Below, one piece after another: positions 17,682 to 26,646 of a stretch of 64,000 nucleotides of DNA (positions are counted from its first letter, which is position 1; each line of letters starts with the position of its first letter). The notes below the pieces were generated by a model. That model made no database searches. It was given only the letters and a program-made list of their open reading frames with translations, and was not told the DNA's origin. The stretch is from assembly GCA_002813285.1 (NCBI GenBank), contig PHTZ01000001.1, forward strand, positions 1-64,000, written 5' to 3'. The DNA comes from Flavobacteriaceae bacterium MAR_2009_75. GTDB taxonomy: Bacteria > Bacteroidota > Bacteroidia > Flavobacteriales > Flavobacteriaceae. Made by a program: the position numbers and the translations under genes.

Positions 17682-19617
17682 GCTTACTTTCTTTGGCGGT
17701 TGATGGCTCATGTAGCAGTTTCATTACTTCTTCTGCATTTTTTTCACGACGTAATTTTCTTTCTAATTTTTTGGTGTCAACTTCTCGCAACTCTACCATT
17801 CGTTTATTGGTATGCTCTATTTGATCGGCCATTTTCTTGGCTTGCTCACAGCTAACCTCATTTGTAGATTTCAAGAAATATGGAATAAGTATTTCAGAAT
17901 ACGCCGTGGTCACCCGCTTTTTCACATCTTCCTCCATAACGGTAGCCATAAACGGATTCCAAACTGAATCTTGATATAGCGCCTTTATTTCTGAAGATTT
18001 TTCAGGAAGGTGTCCAAGAAGGTCGGTTAGCTGATGTAAATCGACCAAACATTTTTTCAATCCATTACCAAAAGCCAATTTTTCTTCCGGATTCTTAAGC
18101 GATGCATATTCACTTAATGAGTTATCGGCTAGAGATTTTATCCTTTTTAATGGTTCATGATATTCTGTAGAGAGTTGTGGTAACAGAGAGTCAATTTTTG
18201 TGACCAAAGAATCGTTCTCGGCAATAAGGTCTTTCTCTAGCCCATTCAAGGCCTGTAATCGGGCCTCATTCGTCAGCCGATCCGCTAATGATTCTTTAAT
18301 ATCTTGCAAGCTAAGTTTTGCATAGTTGGCCAGTGCCAATAAGGTTTTGGTATCATACCCCTCGAATGAGAAAGTATCTGCTTTATCAAGTACAAATGAT
18401 TGTGTCGTTTGGTTGCTATCTACAATTACTTCGATAGTTTTGTTCGGCTTTTCACTTGGCCATAACCTTTTAATTAAAGAAGTAAGCTCAAAATACTCTA
18501 AAATTTCGTCATTCTTGTAAATGGAAAAAGTCTCCAGAGGTTTTAAGAAATCTTTTGTAATTCTATTGACAACCTGAAACTTGAACTGAGCATCTTTGTC
18601 AGAGCGTTTGACAATGTTTAAATGACTATTATTTAAAAGAGTATCACTAATTGCTTTTGCCAATAAATAATCTTCCACTATTTCGTTCACCTCAGAAATC
18701 TGAGTTGAATCAAGTGGAAAATGTGGCACTTTAACCTTAATTTCAGGACTAAAGTTTGAGGGACCTAACTGTTTAAGTATATTATCAATTTTCTGATAAT
18801 ACTTAAAGTTTTGGTTTAACAATTCGGACACTCCATTTTCTAAACCGCTGGCCTTCTCACCCACTGTTACTTTAATTAACTCTAAATACCCCTGATTGAG
18901 ATTTACAGTTCTGCTACTACTCAGATTCTTGCTGAAGACAGGTATTTCTAGGGTTGCACCGTTTTGCGTTAAACTGATTTTCTTTAAAAACCCGTCTTCA
19001 AAAATCCAGTTTTCAGTATTCTCAATATCCTCTGACTTGTATGATGACCATTCATCATGTGCTAATCCATTACGTAAAAAGCGTCCAACTAAAACGGTAC
19101 TGTCGTTTTCGATTTGAAAATTCTGCTGCGGTATGCCCCTCTCAAAATTAATAGTGCTCTTGAACAGGTTTTTTTCAACTTCTGATGATTTTATCTGATT
19201 TATACTGTAAACCCACTTTCCATTAGGTTTACCATCGATAAGTTGCCCCCTAGCATCTTCTTGTCTACCACTTATAAGTACTCGATATTCATAACCGACC
19301 AGCTTACTTTCACTCTCCGATTGAAATTCTCCGAACTGAAAATGCCAGTTTCCGGTTGGTATGCCATTCTTGAAGTTTCCATCTAAAAGAAAAGAAGTAT
19401 CCTCAGTGCTAAGTAAATTTCCAAGGTTAGAGTTTTGTAATTGAAATGCACCGTCATAGACAGTGTCTTTTTGGTTGATAACGTAGTCAAATGTTCCTTG
19501 ACCTGTATAATCATCAACCGTGAGCGGGCCATCATACTGTAATTTTTCCTGACCATAAGATTGCCAAAAAAAACCTAAGGAAACAAAAATGGCTAGCCGT
19601 TTTTTAAAATGAGTCAT
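17671..19617 (-). CDS. Large exported protein with MORN/YwqK-like N-terminal repeats, unknown function
   Basis: A 648-residue protein with a signal peptide ending SYGQ (about 1-22). Residues about 25-220 contain repeats of the type DGNFKNGIPTGNWHFQFG and IDGKPNGKWVYSIN, as in MORN/YwqK-like proteins. The remaining 400 residues are mostly helical, with Glu/Lys-rich coiled segments and a basic tail; I do not recognise this part. It is the first gene of a three-gene operon with the DUF2490 barrel and the MORN protein. The shared repeat type in first and last gene suggests a periplasmic complex under the barrel. Confidence 0.75.
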   Translation of the reverse strand: MTHFKKRLAIFVSLGFFWQSYGQEKLQYDGPLTVDDYTGQGTFDYVINQKDTVYDGAFQLQNSNLGNLLSTEDTSFLLDGNFKNGIPTGNWHFQFGEFQSESESKLVGYEYRVLISGRQEDARGQLIDGKPNGKWVYSINQIKSSEVEKNLFKSTINFERGIPQQNFQIENDSTVLVGRFLRNGLAHDEWSSYKSEDIENTENWIFEDGFLKKISLTQNGATLEIPVFSKNLSSSRTVNLNQGYLELIKVTVGEKASGLENGVSELLNQNFKYYQKIDNILKQLGPSNFSPEIKVKVPHFPLDSTQISEVNEIVEDYLLAKAISDTLLNNSHLNIVKRSDKDAQFKFQVVNRITKDFLKPLETFSIYKNDEILEYFELTSLIKRLWPSEKPNKTIEVIVDSNQTTQSFVLDKADTFSFEGYDTKTLLALANYAKLSLQDIKESLADRLTNEARLQALNGLEKDLIAENDSLVTKIDSLLPQLSTEYHEPLKRIKSLADNSLSEYASLKNPEEKLAFGNGLKKCLVDLHQLTDLLGHLPEKSSEIKALYQDSVWNPFMATVMEEDVKKRVTTAYSEILIPYFLKSTNEVSCEQAKKMADQIEHTNKRMVELREVDTKKLERKLRREKNAEEVMKLLHEPSTAKESKHEK

Positions 19618-19909
19618 CCGGCAAAAAATAAATAATTGGTTTAGTCTTCGTGGTATAATACGAAGCGTACAACTTTATGGATGTTTGAGAAGAAGGTTTT
19701 ATCAAATACGAAAAGTAAACCTTCAATCTTTAATCATTTGAACGATATATTAAAATTTTCTTTAATATTTTACAGCATTGTATTCTGACCAAAAACTTCT
19801 TAGTTAGAGACTAATCGCAACTTGATCCGCAAAACTGTGCTTTAAAATGCTGCCCTCTATTCGTACAAAAGTACTATATAGAGACTCTATAATTAAACCT
19901 TTGTTAAAA
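19618..19909. other. Gene-free stretch between divergent operons
   Basis: AT-rich spacer between the divergent MORN operon and the tetR gene. It must hold both promoters; only the tetR box (19935-19942) is convincing. I see no ORF, strong hairpin or repeat in it. Confidence 0.5.
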
Positions 19910-19942
19910 AATGAATGTTCATTCTTTTTTACTATATCTTTG
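19910..19942 (+). promoter_or_regulatory. tetR promoter with palindromic operator
   Basis: AATGAA-TG-TTCATT (19910-19923) is a perfect 6+6 inverted repeat. TATCTTTG (19935-19942) matches TAnnTTTG and lies 17 bp before the ATG at 19960. The palindrome overlaps the -33 region, as expected for autorepression, and resembles operators of fatty-acid or solvent-responsive TetR proteins. Confidence 0.6.
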
Positions 19943-19959
19943 TATCAACAAAAAGAGAT

Positions 19960-20538
19960 ATGGCAAAGCTTCAGAAAAGTATTGATAAGCGTAATGCCTT
20001 GGTTCGTGCAACCATTGAACTGGTAAATAATAATGGTTTTCACGCTGCACCAATGTCGAAAATAGCGAAAATGGCCAATGTTTCACCGGCCACTATTTAC
20101 CTCTATTTTGAAAATAAGCAAGATTTAGTCAATAAAGTTTATTTAGAAGTCAAATCATCATTTACAGATTATGCATTTAAAACCTATACCGATGATATGT
20201 CTATAAAAGACGGATTCGAACTTATTTGGAAACGTATTGCCGATTTTAAATTAAAAGAGCGTGAAGAAGCAATGTTTCTGGCACAGTGTGACAACACTCC
20301 TATGATAGATGAGCCGAGCAGAAATGAAGGAATAAAACATTTACAGCCTCTATTAGATCTCTGGGAACGCGGTAAGAAAGAGGGAGTCATCAAAAATTTC
20401 TCGAACTATATATTATACGCTTACACCATCAATCCGCTCTCATTTTTAATGTTGATGCAGAACCGGGGCGTATTTCAACTTACGGAAAATCATATACAAG
20501 AGGCTTATAAATCTGCTTGGAACAGTATTAAAGTATAA
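19960..20538 (+). CDS. TetR/AcrR family transcriptional regulator
   Basis: A 192-residue regulator with an N-terminal helix-turn-helix (about 10-55: TIELVNNNGFHAAPMSKIAK, ATIYLYFENKQDLVNKVY) and a helical ligand-binding domain. The start is ATG 19960 (MAKLQKS), which follows the promoter box; the longer frame from 19915 overlaps that promoter. The downstream genes (MDR reductase, DJ-1/PfpI protein) and the nearby SSADH and OYE enzymes suggest a response to aldehydes or other electrophiles, but the ligand is unknown. The palindrome upstream suggests autoregulation. Confidence 0.92.
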   Translation: MAKLQKSIDKRNALVRATIELVNNNGFHAAPMSKIAKMANVSPATIYLYFENKQDLVNKVYLEVKSSFTDYAFKTYTDDMSIKDGFELIWKRIADFKLKEREEAMFLAQCDNTPMIDEPSRNEGIKHLQPLLDLWERGKKEGVIKNFSNYILYAYTINPLSFLMLMQNRGVFQLTENHIQEAYKSAWNSIKV

Positions 20539-20635
20539 GTACAATTAATAATCGTAAAAATTAATCTACTCAGTGATTACTACTAAAATAAAACTATATA
20601 CATACCTCTAGGCCAAATTAGATTATAGATATAAA

Positions 20636-20661
20636 AATCTAACCGATCGAAAGGTTAGATT
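20636..20661. repeat. 9-bp inverted repeat upstream of the MDR gene
   Basis: AATCTAACC (20636-20644) and GGTTAGATT (20653-20661) pair perfectly over an 8-base loop. The position is 55 bp before the MDR start, in the leader or promoter region. The arms are flanked by A-runs, so on the plus strand it lacks a terminator's T-run. It could be an operator or a leader hairpin. Confidence 0.5.
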
Positions 20662-20716
20662 AAAATGAGAAAGAGTCCGGAAGAGTTATTTTCGGATGTA
20701 GATTAAAATCGAAATT

Positions 20717-21715
20717 ATGATAGAGACAATTTTATTAAAAAAAAGACCTGTAGGTGAGCCTACTTTAGACAACTTCGAGTTTGAAAAAATTGACGATACC
20801 CCTACCCTTTCTGCGGGTGAGTTATTGCTCGAAACCAAATATATTTCAGTAGATCCGTATATACGTGGTCGGATGAGTGCAGCTAAATCTTATGTGGCCC
20901 CGTATGAAGTAGGTCAACCACTTACATCGGGTGTCGTAGCCAAAGTTTTGGTTTCTAAAAACGATAATTTCGAACAAGGTGAGTTTGTTTCCGGTTTATT
21001 GGAATGGAAGTCGCAACAGGTGAATAACGGAGAGGGCCTTCAAAAAGTTTCTGAAGATAAAGCACCCTTAAGTGCATACTTGGGTATTGTAGGTATGACG
21101 GGCCTAACTGCTTTCTTGGGCCTTCATGAAATCGGAGAACCTAAAAAAGGGGAAACTATGGTCGTATCAGGGGCTGCCGGAGCGGTAGGAAGTGTAGTTG
21201 GTCAAATCGGTAAGATATTGGGCTTGAATGTTATCGGTATTGCCGGTAGCGATGAGAAAACGGAGATGCTTACCTCTGATTTCGGATTTGACCATGCCAT
21301 TAATTACAAAACGACAGAAGATATGAAGGCTGCCATTGAAGAAGCAGCGCCTAATGGAGTAGATATTTATTTTGATAATGTAGGCGGGCCAATTTCTGAT
21401 GCGGTATTGTACAATATCAACAGGTTCGCACGTATCATTATCTGTGGAGCTATCTCTGTTTATAATAAAACGGAAACACCAATGGGTCTTGCCGTGCAAC
21501 CATTTTTGGTAAAGAACAGTGCTTTGATGCAAGGGTTTATAGTTTCGAACTATGCAGAAAAATTTCCAGAGGCTATTAATCAATTGGCATCTTGGCTTCA
21601 AGATGGAAAATTAAAATATAAAGAGACCATCGTTGAAGGTTTTGAAAACACTCCACAAGCCTTCTTAGATTTAATGAACGGAAAAAATAAAGGTAAGATG
21701 ATAGTTAAGGCTTAA
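20717..21715 (+). CDS. NADP-dependent MDR enone/alkenal reductase (LTB4-dehydrogenase/CurA-like)
   Basis: A 332-residue zinc-independent MDR. Landmarks are SVDPYIRGRMS (about 47-57), GMTGLTAFLGLHEIG (about 118-132), VVSGAAGAVGSVVGQIGK (NADP-binding, about 143-160) and FDNVGGPISDAVL (about 216-228). These define the PTGR/CurA-like group that reduces the C=C bond of alpha,beta-unsaturated carbonyls with NADPH. It lies downstream of tetR and 38 bp before the DJ-1/PfpI gene on the same strand. It fits an electrophile-detoxification cluster. Confidence 0.93.
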   Translation: MIETILLKKRPVGEPTLDNFEFEKIDDTPTLSAGELLLETKYISVDPYIRGRMSAAKSYVAPYEVGQPLTSGVVAKVLVSKNDNFEQGEFVSGLLEWKSQQVNNGEGLQKVSEDKAPLSAYLGIVGMTGLTAFLGLHEIGEPKKGETMVVSGAAGAVGSVVGQIGKILGLNVIGIAGSDEKTEMLTSDFGFDHAINYKTTEDMKAAIEEAAPNGVDIYFDNVGGPISDAVLYNINRFARIIICGAISVYNKTETPMGLAVQPFLVKNSALMQGFIVSNYAEKFPEAINQLASWLQDGKLKYKETIVEGFENTPQAFLDLMNGKNKGKMIVKA

Positions 21716-21753
21716 GAACCGATATACTATCTTAATTTTTAAAAATTGGAATT

Positions 21754-22431
21754 ATGAAAATATTATTTGTTTTAACATCACACGATAAACTTGGAGAAAC
21801 GGGCAAGAAAACTGGATTTTGGGTAGAAGAGTTTGCCAATCCATATTATACCTTGTTGGATAAAGGAGCGAAAATTACGATTGCCACTCCTAAGGGGGGT
21901 GCAGCACCCATCGACCCTAGCAGTGATGCACCCGATGCCAGCACTGAAGATACAGAGCGATTTAAAACGGACAGCGTTGCCCAAGAATTGATTGCCAATA
22001 CACAAAAATTGGCCGATATCAATTCTGATGATTATGACGCTGTGTTCTATCCTGGTGGTCATGGCCCATTATGGGATTTGGCTAACGACTCGGTTTCTAT
22101 AGAGTTGATAGAGGCCTTCAATAAACAAGAAAAACCGATTGCTTTTGTTTGCCATGCACCTGCTGCCTTAAAAATGGTCAAAAAGCAAGATGGTACACCC
22201 TTGGTAAGCGGTAAGAAAGTGACGGGTTTCACCAATACCGAAGAAGATGCTGTACAACTTACAAATGTAGTACCCTTCTTGGTAGAAAATATGCTGAAAG
22301 AAAATGGAGGTACCTATTCTAAAGCTGCAGATTGGGCTCCCTATGCTATTAAAGATGGTAATCTGATTACGGGCCAAAACCCTGCTTCATCAGAATTGGT
22401 CGCTGAAAAACTTTTAGCTTCTTTAAACTAG
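21754..22431 (+). CDS. DJ-1/PfpI family type 1 glutamine amidotransferase-like protein (Hsp31-like)
   Basis: A 225-residue protein with the nucleophile elbow AFVCHAPAAL (Cys about 131) and PGGHGPLWDLAND (about 92-104), as in Hsp31/YhbO-type DJ-1 superfamily members. Such proteins are reported as glyoxalases, deglycases or chaperones for methylglyoxal stress. The long N-terminal insert (PIDPSSDAPDASTEDTERF) is typical of the Hsp31-like class. It is cotranscribed with the MDR reductase and ends at a strong terminator (22451-22484). Confidence 0.9.
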   Translation: MKILFVLTSHDKLGETGKKTGFWVEEFANPYYTLLDKGAKITIATPKGGAAPIDPSSDAPDASTEDTERFKTDSVAQELIANTQKLADINSDDYDAVFYPGGHGPLWDLANDSVSIELIEAFNKQEKPIAFVCHAPAALKMVKKQDGTPLVSGKKVTGFTNTEEDAVQLTNVVPFLVENMLKENGGTYSKAADWAPYAIKDGNLITGQNPASSELVAEKLLASLN

Positions 22432-22450
22432 TATCTTATTGAGTAAGTAT

Positions 22451-22484
22451 AAAAGAGCCTGAAACAGTTGTTTCAGGCTCTTTT
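22451..22484 (+). terminator. Strong bidirectional hairpin terminator
   Basis: A perfect 15-bp stem (AAAAGAGCCTGAAAC / GTTTCAGGCTCTTTT) with a 4-base loop, between convergent genes ending at 22431 (+) and 22502 (-). A/T flanks on both sides suit both directions. Confidence 0.9.
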
Positions 22485-22501
22485 AGTATATAATAGTTTG
22501 G

Positions 22502-23182
22502 TTAAACGCTTATTGAATGGCCCACATCTAAAAGAATAAGTTCTTTTCCGGCTTTATTAAATTTTGCCTTAGCTTCTTCATGGTCAATTTTAGTGAAAGG
22601 TAATGCATCGTAATGAACACCTAGAACACGATTGCATTCGACTAAATCACTAGCTATAACGGCATCGTCTACTCCCATGGTTACGACATCACCTATAGGT
22701 AAAATGGCCAAATCGATTTTGGTTTGCATGGGAATCAATTTCATATCCATAGTCAGGGCGGTATCACCAGATATATAGATGCTTTTCTCTTCGGCGGTAA
22801 TAACAAAACCACCGGGATTTCCGCCATAACTACCATCGGGAAAACTGCTCGTATGTATGGCATTAACATATTTGACCCGGCCAAACTCGAAATCTCGAAC
22901 TCCGCCGTGATTCATTGGCATAGCTTCCAGACCTTTTTCAGCATAATGATTGTAAATCTCAAAATTACTTACGATGGTAGCACCTGTATTTTTTGCAATA
23001 GCCTCAGCATCTAAGGTATGGTCAAAATGAGCGTGGGTTAGAAATATATAATCCGCTTTGAGTTGCATGATATCGACCTTGTCTTTTGAGAGCTCATTTT
23101 GGGTAATAAACGGGTCGACTAAAATATTAATGCTTCCTATTTCTATCGACAATGTATTTTGCCCGTAATGTGTAATTTTCAT
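22502..23182 (-). CDS. UPF0173-type metal-dependent hydrolase (metallo-beta-lactamase fold)
   Basis: A 226-residue MBL-fold protein. Metal ligands are visible in THAHFDHTLDA (HxHxDH, about 50-60), a later His in the NAIHTSSF segment, and SGDTALTMD. A C-terminal GVHYDALPF supplies the last His. The arrangement and length match the UPF0173 hydrolase family; the substrate is unknown. The start is ATG 23182 (MKITHYGQN); the longer frame from 23245 adds 21 residues without family character. It lies in the electrophile/aldehyde cluster, but its link to the pathway is only positional. Confidence 0.88.
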   Translation of the reverse strand: MKITHYGQNTLSIEIGSINILVDPFITQNELSKDKVDIMQLKADYIFLTHAHFDHTLDAEAIAKNTGATIVSNFEIYNHYAEKGLEAMPMNHGGVRDFEFGRVKYVNAIHTSSFPDGSYGGNPGGFVITAEEKSIYISGDTALTMDMKLIPMQTKIDLAILPIGDVVTMGVDDAVIASDLVECNRVLGVHYDALPFTKIDHEEAKAKFNKAGKELILLDVGHSISV

Positions 23183-23270
23183 TTCCTTAATTTTAAAATT
23201 GTTTGAAAATACTAATGGAAATGCATTTTTCCAATAGCATTTCACATATAAGACAATATGGTAAAGAGAA

Positions 23271-23306
23271 AGGTCAAAAGTTCATTGCAAAAATCCCTTT
23301 TGACCT
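23271..23306 (-). terminator. Hairpin after the SSADH gene
   Basis: AGGTCAAAAG and CTTTTGACCT pair perfectly over a 16-base loop, 27 bp past the SSADH stop. A moderately T-rich tract follows on the minus strand. Confidence 0.5.
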
Positions 23307-23332
23307 CATTTATTGATTATAAATATCTACTC

Positions 23333-24724
23333 TTACATATTTACTTTCATGATAGACTTTACGTTTACAAATTCTCGTATTCCAAAGCCACCATGTTCAC
23401 GGCCATATCCTGAATTTTTAACTCCGCCAAATGGCATATTAGGCTGGGCCAATCCGAAAGAATTGATAAATACCATTCCCGTATCAAAATACTTCTTTGC
23501 CAAATCGAAAGCTTTCTCCTCATCCTTGGAAAAAATTCCTCCACCTAGCCCAAAGCGACTATCGTTGGCAATTCTAAGGGCATCTTCGTTATCTTTTGCC
23601 CGAATTAGAGAAGCCACTGGGCCGAATAGCTCATCATCATAAGCCGGCTGACCAGGTTCTAGATTCTCTAAAATAGTTGCGGGATAATAGAACCCTTTAC
23701 CCTCGGGCATTTTGCCACCTAGCAATACATTGGCACCTTTGTGAACACTTTGTTGTACCTGTTCATGTAAGGTCTCACGTAAATCTTCTCGAGCCATAGG
23801 TCCTAAGTCAGAGTCTTCGATAGTAGGGTCGCCAAGTTTTACTTCTTTCATCGCCTTTACAAAAGCATCACGAAATTCATCGTAAACCTTATCAGCTACT
23901 ACAAAACGCTTTGCAGCAACACAGGTCTCACCATTATTATAAATTCGACCTTGTACGCTGGTTTTTGCAGCCAATTCTATATCGGCATCATCAAATACCA
24001 AATAGGCATCGTTACTACCCAACTCAAGCACCGTCTTTTTGAGCACAGCCCCAGCTTTTTCGGCAATAATTTTACCTGCATCAGGACTTCCTGTCAGTGT
24101 TACACCCCGAACCAATTCGTGTTCAATTATTTTGTCTGACTGCTCATGCTCGATTAATAGCACGGTAAACAAATCTTTGGGCAACCCTGCTGCCTCATAT
24201 ATTTCTTTTAACAAAAGCGCTGATCCGGTTACACCACTCGAATGCTTTAAAAGAACCCCGTTACCTGCCATTAAATTGGCAATGGAATAACGAACGGCTT
24301 GATATGCCGGAAAATTCCAAGGCTGAATACCGTATACGATACCTATCGGAGAATAAGTAATCAGGCCCTTGCCCCCGTTTGGCAATTCTCTTTCTTCATC
24401 TTGTAATTCTTTGATGCCCTGAGTAGCGGTATAATCGCAAATAGCACTGCAAAGGTCTATTTCCTGTCCGCTTTGTTTCAATACTTTACCCATTTCTTGG
24501 GTCATAAGGCTAACGAACTTTTCTTTGTTTTTTTTCAGTTCTTCACCAATCGCTTTAATCACCTTCGCACGCTCATCAAGCGATTTTAAGCGCCATGCTT
24601 TAAATGCTTTGTGACATTTTTCAACTGCACCGATAGCTTCATCGGTAGTCATATATTCATATTCCTTGATTTCCTCGCCCGTTGCCGGGTTTATTGTAGA
24701 AAATCCGTTTACTAATGTTTCCAT
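23333..24724 (-). CDS. NAD(P)-dependent succinate-semialdehyde dehydrogenase-like ALDH
   Basis: A 463-residue aldehyde dehydrogenase. Seen are the cofactor and substrate motifs [11 protein letters not shown] (about 134-144), the catalytic base in [16 protein letters not shown] (about 234-249), and the nucleophile in [12 protein letters not shown] (Cys about 269). The C-terminal [17 protein letters not shown] is typical of the SSADH/GabD-like group. It oxidises semialdehydes to acids. The start is ATG 24724; a TTG two codons upstream is the only longer option. It follows the OYE gene by 39 bp and is probably cotranscribed with it. Confidence 0.92.
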   Translation of the reverse strand: METLVNGFSTINPATGEEIKEYEYMTTDEAIGAVEKCHKAFKAWRLKSLDERAKVIKAIGEELKKNKEKFVSLMTQEMGKVLKQSGQEIDLCSAICDYTATQGIKELQDEERELPNGGKGLITYSPIGIVYGIQPWNFPAYQAVRYSIANLMAGNGVLLKHSSGVTGSALLLKEIYEAAGLPKDLFTVLLIEHEQSDKIIEHELVRGVTLTGSPDAGKIIAEKAGAVLKKTVLELGSNDAYLVFDDADIELAAKTSVQGRIYNNGETCVAAKRFVVADKVYDEFRDAFVKAMKEVKLGDPTIEDSDLGPMAREDLRETLHEQVQQSVHKGANVLLGGKMPEGKGFYYPATILENLEPGQPAYDDELFGPVASLIRAKDNEDALRIANDSRFGLGGGIFSKDEEKAFDLAKKYFDTGMVFINSFGLAQPNMPFGGVKNSGYGREHGGFGIREFVNVKSIMKVNM

Positions 24725-24763
24725 ATTCAATTAAGATTTTTAGATTAAAAAAAATATTCTGGC

Positions 24764-25882
24764 TTATTGGTTGGGGATTAGTTCTCTTGTTTTTGCCTCA
24801 TAGTCAAGGTAGCCTTCCTTCCCTGGGGTATAAAATGTGCTTTCATCCCAATCGGACGTTTCAACATCTTCCTTAAACCGGCCTACTAAATCAGGATTGG
24901 AGATAAAAAGTTTTGCGAAAGCCACTAAATCGGCATTACCTTCTTCCAAAACTTGATTTGCCTTTTCTTGGTCAAATCCGCTATTGATCATTAAGGTTCC
25001 GCTATATTTTGGTCGGTAGCGTTTGGCAATATGCTGCTCTGCAAATTCGATATCTGAAACATCATTAAAAGGTTCGGACAGATGGATGTACGCCAAATTA
25101 TATTCCTTATCCAGTTTTTCGATGATGTAGTCAAATGTTGGAATTGTTTCTTCATCCATGGTCATTCCGAAAATATTATGGAGTGAAGGGTTAAAACGTG
25201 CACCAATTTGATTTTGTGGTAACACATCTTTAATAGCATCTAATACCTCGAAGAAAAATCGAGCTCTATTTTCAATGCTTGCGCCATATTGATCTTCTCT
25301 AATATTACTTGTACCATTGAAAAACTGATGAAATAGATATCCGTTCGAGGAGTGTATTTCAATACCATCGAAACCGGCAGCTATTGCATTTTTGGCCGCT
25401 TGCACAAACTCATTCTTTGTAGTTTCAATATCTTCCGATGTCATTGCTTTCGGAGTAACGGTTTTTTTACTGCCTTCAGGTGTGAAGACATCAGCTTCGG
25501 GGTTTAATGCAGAAGGCGCCCATGGCAATTCACCGTTATGAAAATCTGGATGGGAAATCCTCCCCACATGCCATAATTGTGCAAATATTCTTCCTCCCGC
25601 TTCATGAACCGATTGTGTAACTTTCTTCCAGCCATCTACTTGTGGTTGAGAATGGATGCCAGGGGTGTTTATATACCCGACAGCTCTTTTCGACACCTGC
25701 GTTCCTTCGGTAATTATAAGACCCGCCGTTGCCCGTTGGGTGTAATATGGCACATGTAATTCTTCAGTTGGTGCGTTTTGCTCATTATCGGCACGACTTC
25801 TCGTCATGGGTGCCATGATTACGCGGTTCGGCAATTCAATATTACCTAGGGTAAAAGGTTTTAATATATGCTGTTCTTTCAT
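24764..25882 (-). CDS. Old yellow enzyme family alkene reductase (NemA-like)
   Basis: A 372-residue FMN TIM-barrel enzyme. NRVIMAPMTRSRADNEQ at the N-terminus binds FMN. The substrate-binding pair lies in GIEIHSSNGYLFHQFFN (His and Asn about 177-180, HxxN). Later come NREDQYGASIENRARF-like sequence and SGTLMINSGFDQEKA. Old yellow enzymes reduce activated C=C bonds and nitro groups with NADPH. The neighbours (SSADH, MDR, DJ-1) make reactive-electrophile detoxification the likely role. It appears to be the first gene of a two-gene unit with SSADH. Confidence 0.93.
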   Translation of the reverse strand: MKEQHILKPFTLGNIELPNRVIMAPMTRSRADNEQNAPTEELHVPYYTQRATAGLIITEGTQVSKRAVGYINTPGIHSQPQVDGWKKVTQSVHEAGGRIFAQLWHVGRISHPDFHNGELPWAPSALNPEADVFTPEGSKKTVTPKAMTSEDIETTKNEFVQAAKNAIAAGFDGIEIHSSNGYLFHQFFNGTSNIREDQYGASIENRARFFFEVLDAIKDVLPQNQIGARFNPSLHNIFGMTMDEETIPTFDYIIEKLDKEYNLAYIHLSEPFNDVSDIEFAEQHIAKRYRPKYSGTLMINSGFDQEKANQVLEEGNADLVAFAKLFISNPDLVGRFKEDVETSDWDESTFYTPGKEGYLDYEAKTRELIPNQ

Positions 25883-26010
25883 TTTTTACTTTGTATAATT
25901 ATTAGGATAAAATTGTAAGTGCTTTGTGAAGTTAAGTAAGGTACATACCTTTAACGACCGCAATCAAAACTGATTTTAGCTTTTTTGTAAATTGATATGT
26001 AAAGAGAAGA

Positions 26011-26583
26011 TTATTCTGCGGGAAGCGGTTTTATTACACCTCCATACCTGATCGGAAATCTTTGAGAGCTCGTTACTTGAACCGAAGCTGAACCACTTTT
26101 AAAAACGGAGATATAGACCTGAAAAATTTCAATCTTATTCCTGATTTTAAAGTTAAATTCATATCTACCCCTTTTGGAATCTTTAGTTTCTTCCCAACTG
26201 TCGGCAATTCCTTTGAACTTAATTCCAGAGTCCTCATTATTGTAACCACCGCCCATTTGTCGTTCGCCAAAATAAGGTAGGTCTGCAAAAACACTATCAT
26301 TCGTGACCTTTAAAAAGCTTCCATTGCCTGAAATGTTAATTTGGCTTCCTGACGTACCAGGCGGAAAAAGATTTGAATTCACGACGCTTTGCATGCTACT
26401 AGTCATCATCGGTAATGCCTTGTCTGCATTAAAAATGAAATTTTTAGCTACTATTAAACTATCAATACCACTAAAAGAATTACTTTTAGCAGCTGATTTT
26501 AAGGCAGGGCTACAGTTGGAGCATAGCACAACTAAAAGTAGTGCTATGCCATAAACTATATATTGCTGACTTCTGCTCTCCAT
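26011..26583 (-). CDS. DUF4251 lipoprotein
   Basis: A 190-residue protein whose N-terminal hydrophobic segment ends in a CSNCS lipobox. The beta-rich body has the DUF4251 features: VAKNFIFNADKALPM at the start, NSNLFPPGTSG, a central INISGNGSFLKVTNDSVFADLPYFG, and SSQRFPIRYGGVI near the end. The family is common in Bacteroidota and has no assigned function. No obvious operon partner: it stands between the OYE gene and an NAD(P)-binding protein gene on the same strand. Confidence 0.82.
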   Translation of the reverse strand: MESRSQQYIVYGIALLLVVLCSNCSPALKSAAKSNSFSGIDSLIVAKNFIFNADKALPMMTSSMQSVVNSNLFPPGTSGSQINISGNGSFLKVTNDSVFADLPYFGERQMGGGYNNEDSGIKFKGIADSWEETKDSKRGRYEFNFKIRNKIEIFQVYISVFKSGSASVQVTSSQRFPIRYGGVIKPLPAE

Positions 26584-26646
26584 TAGTAAAAGATACTAAA
26601 AATTAATCTGCTGGGTTTCAATTTGAAAAGCCAAAAAAAATTCAAG

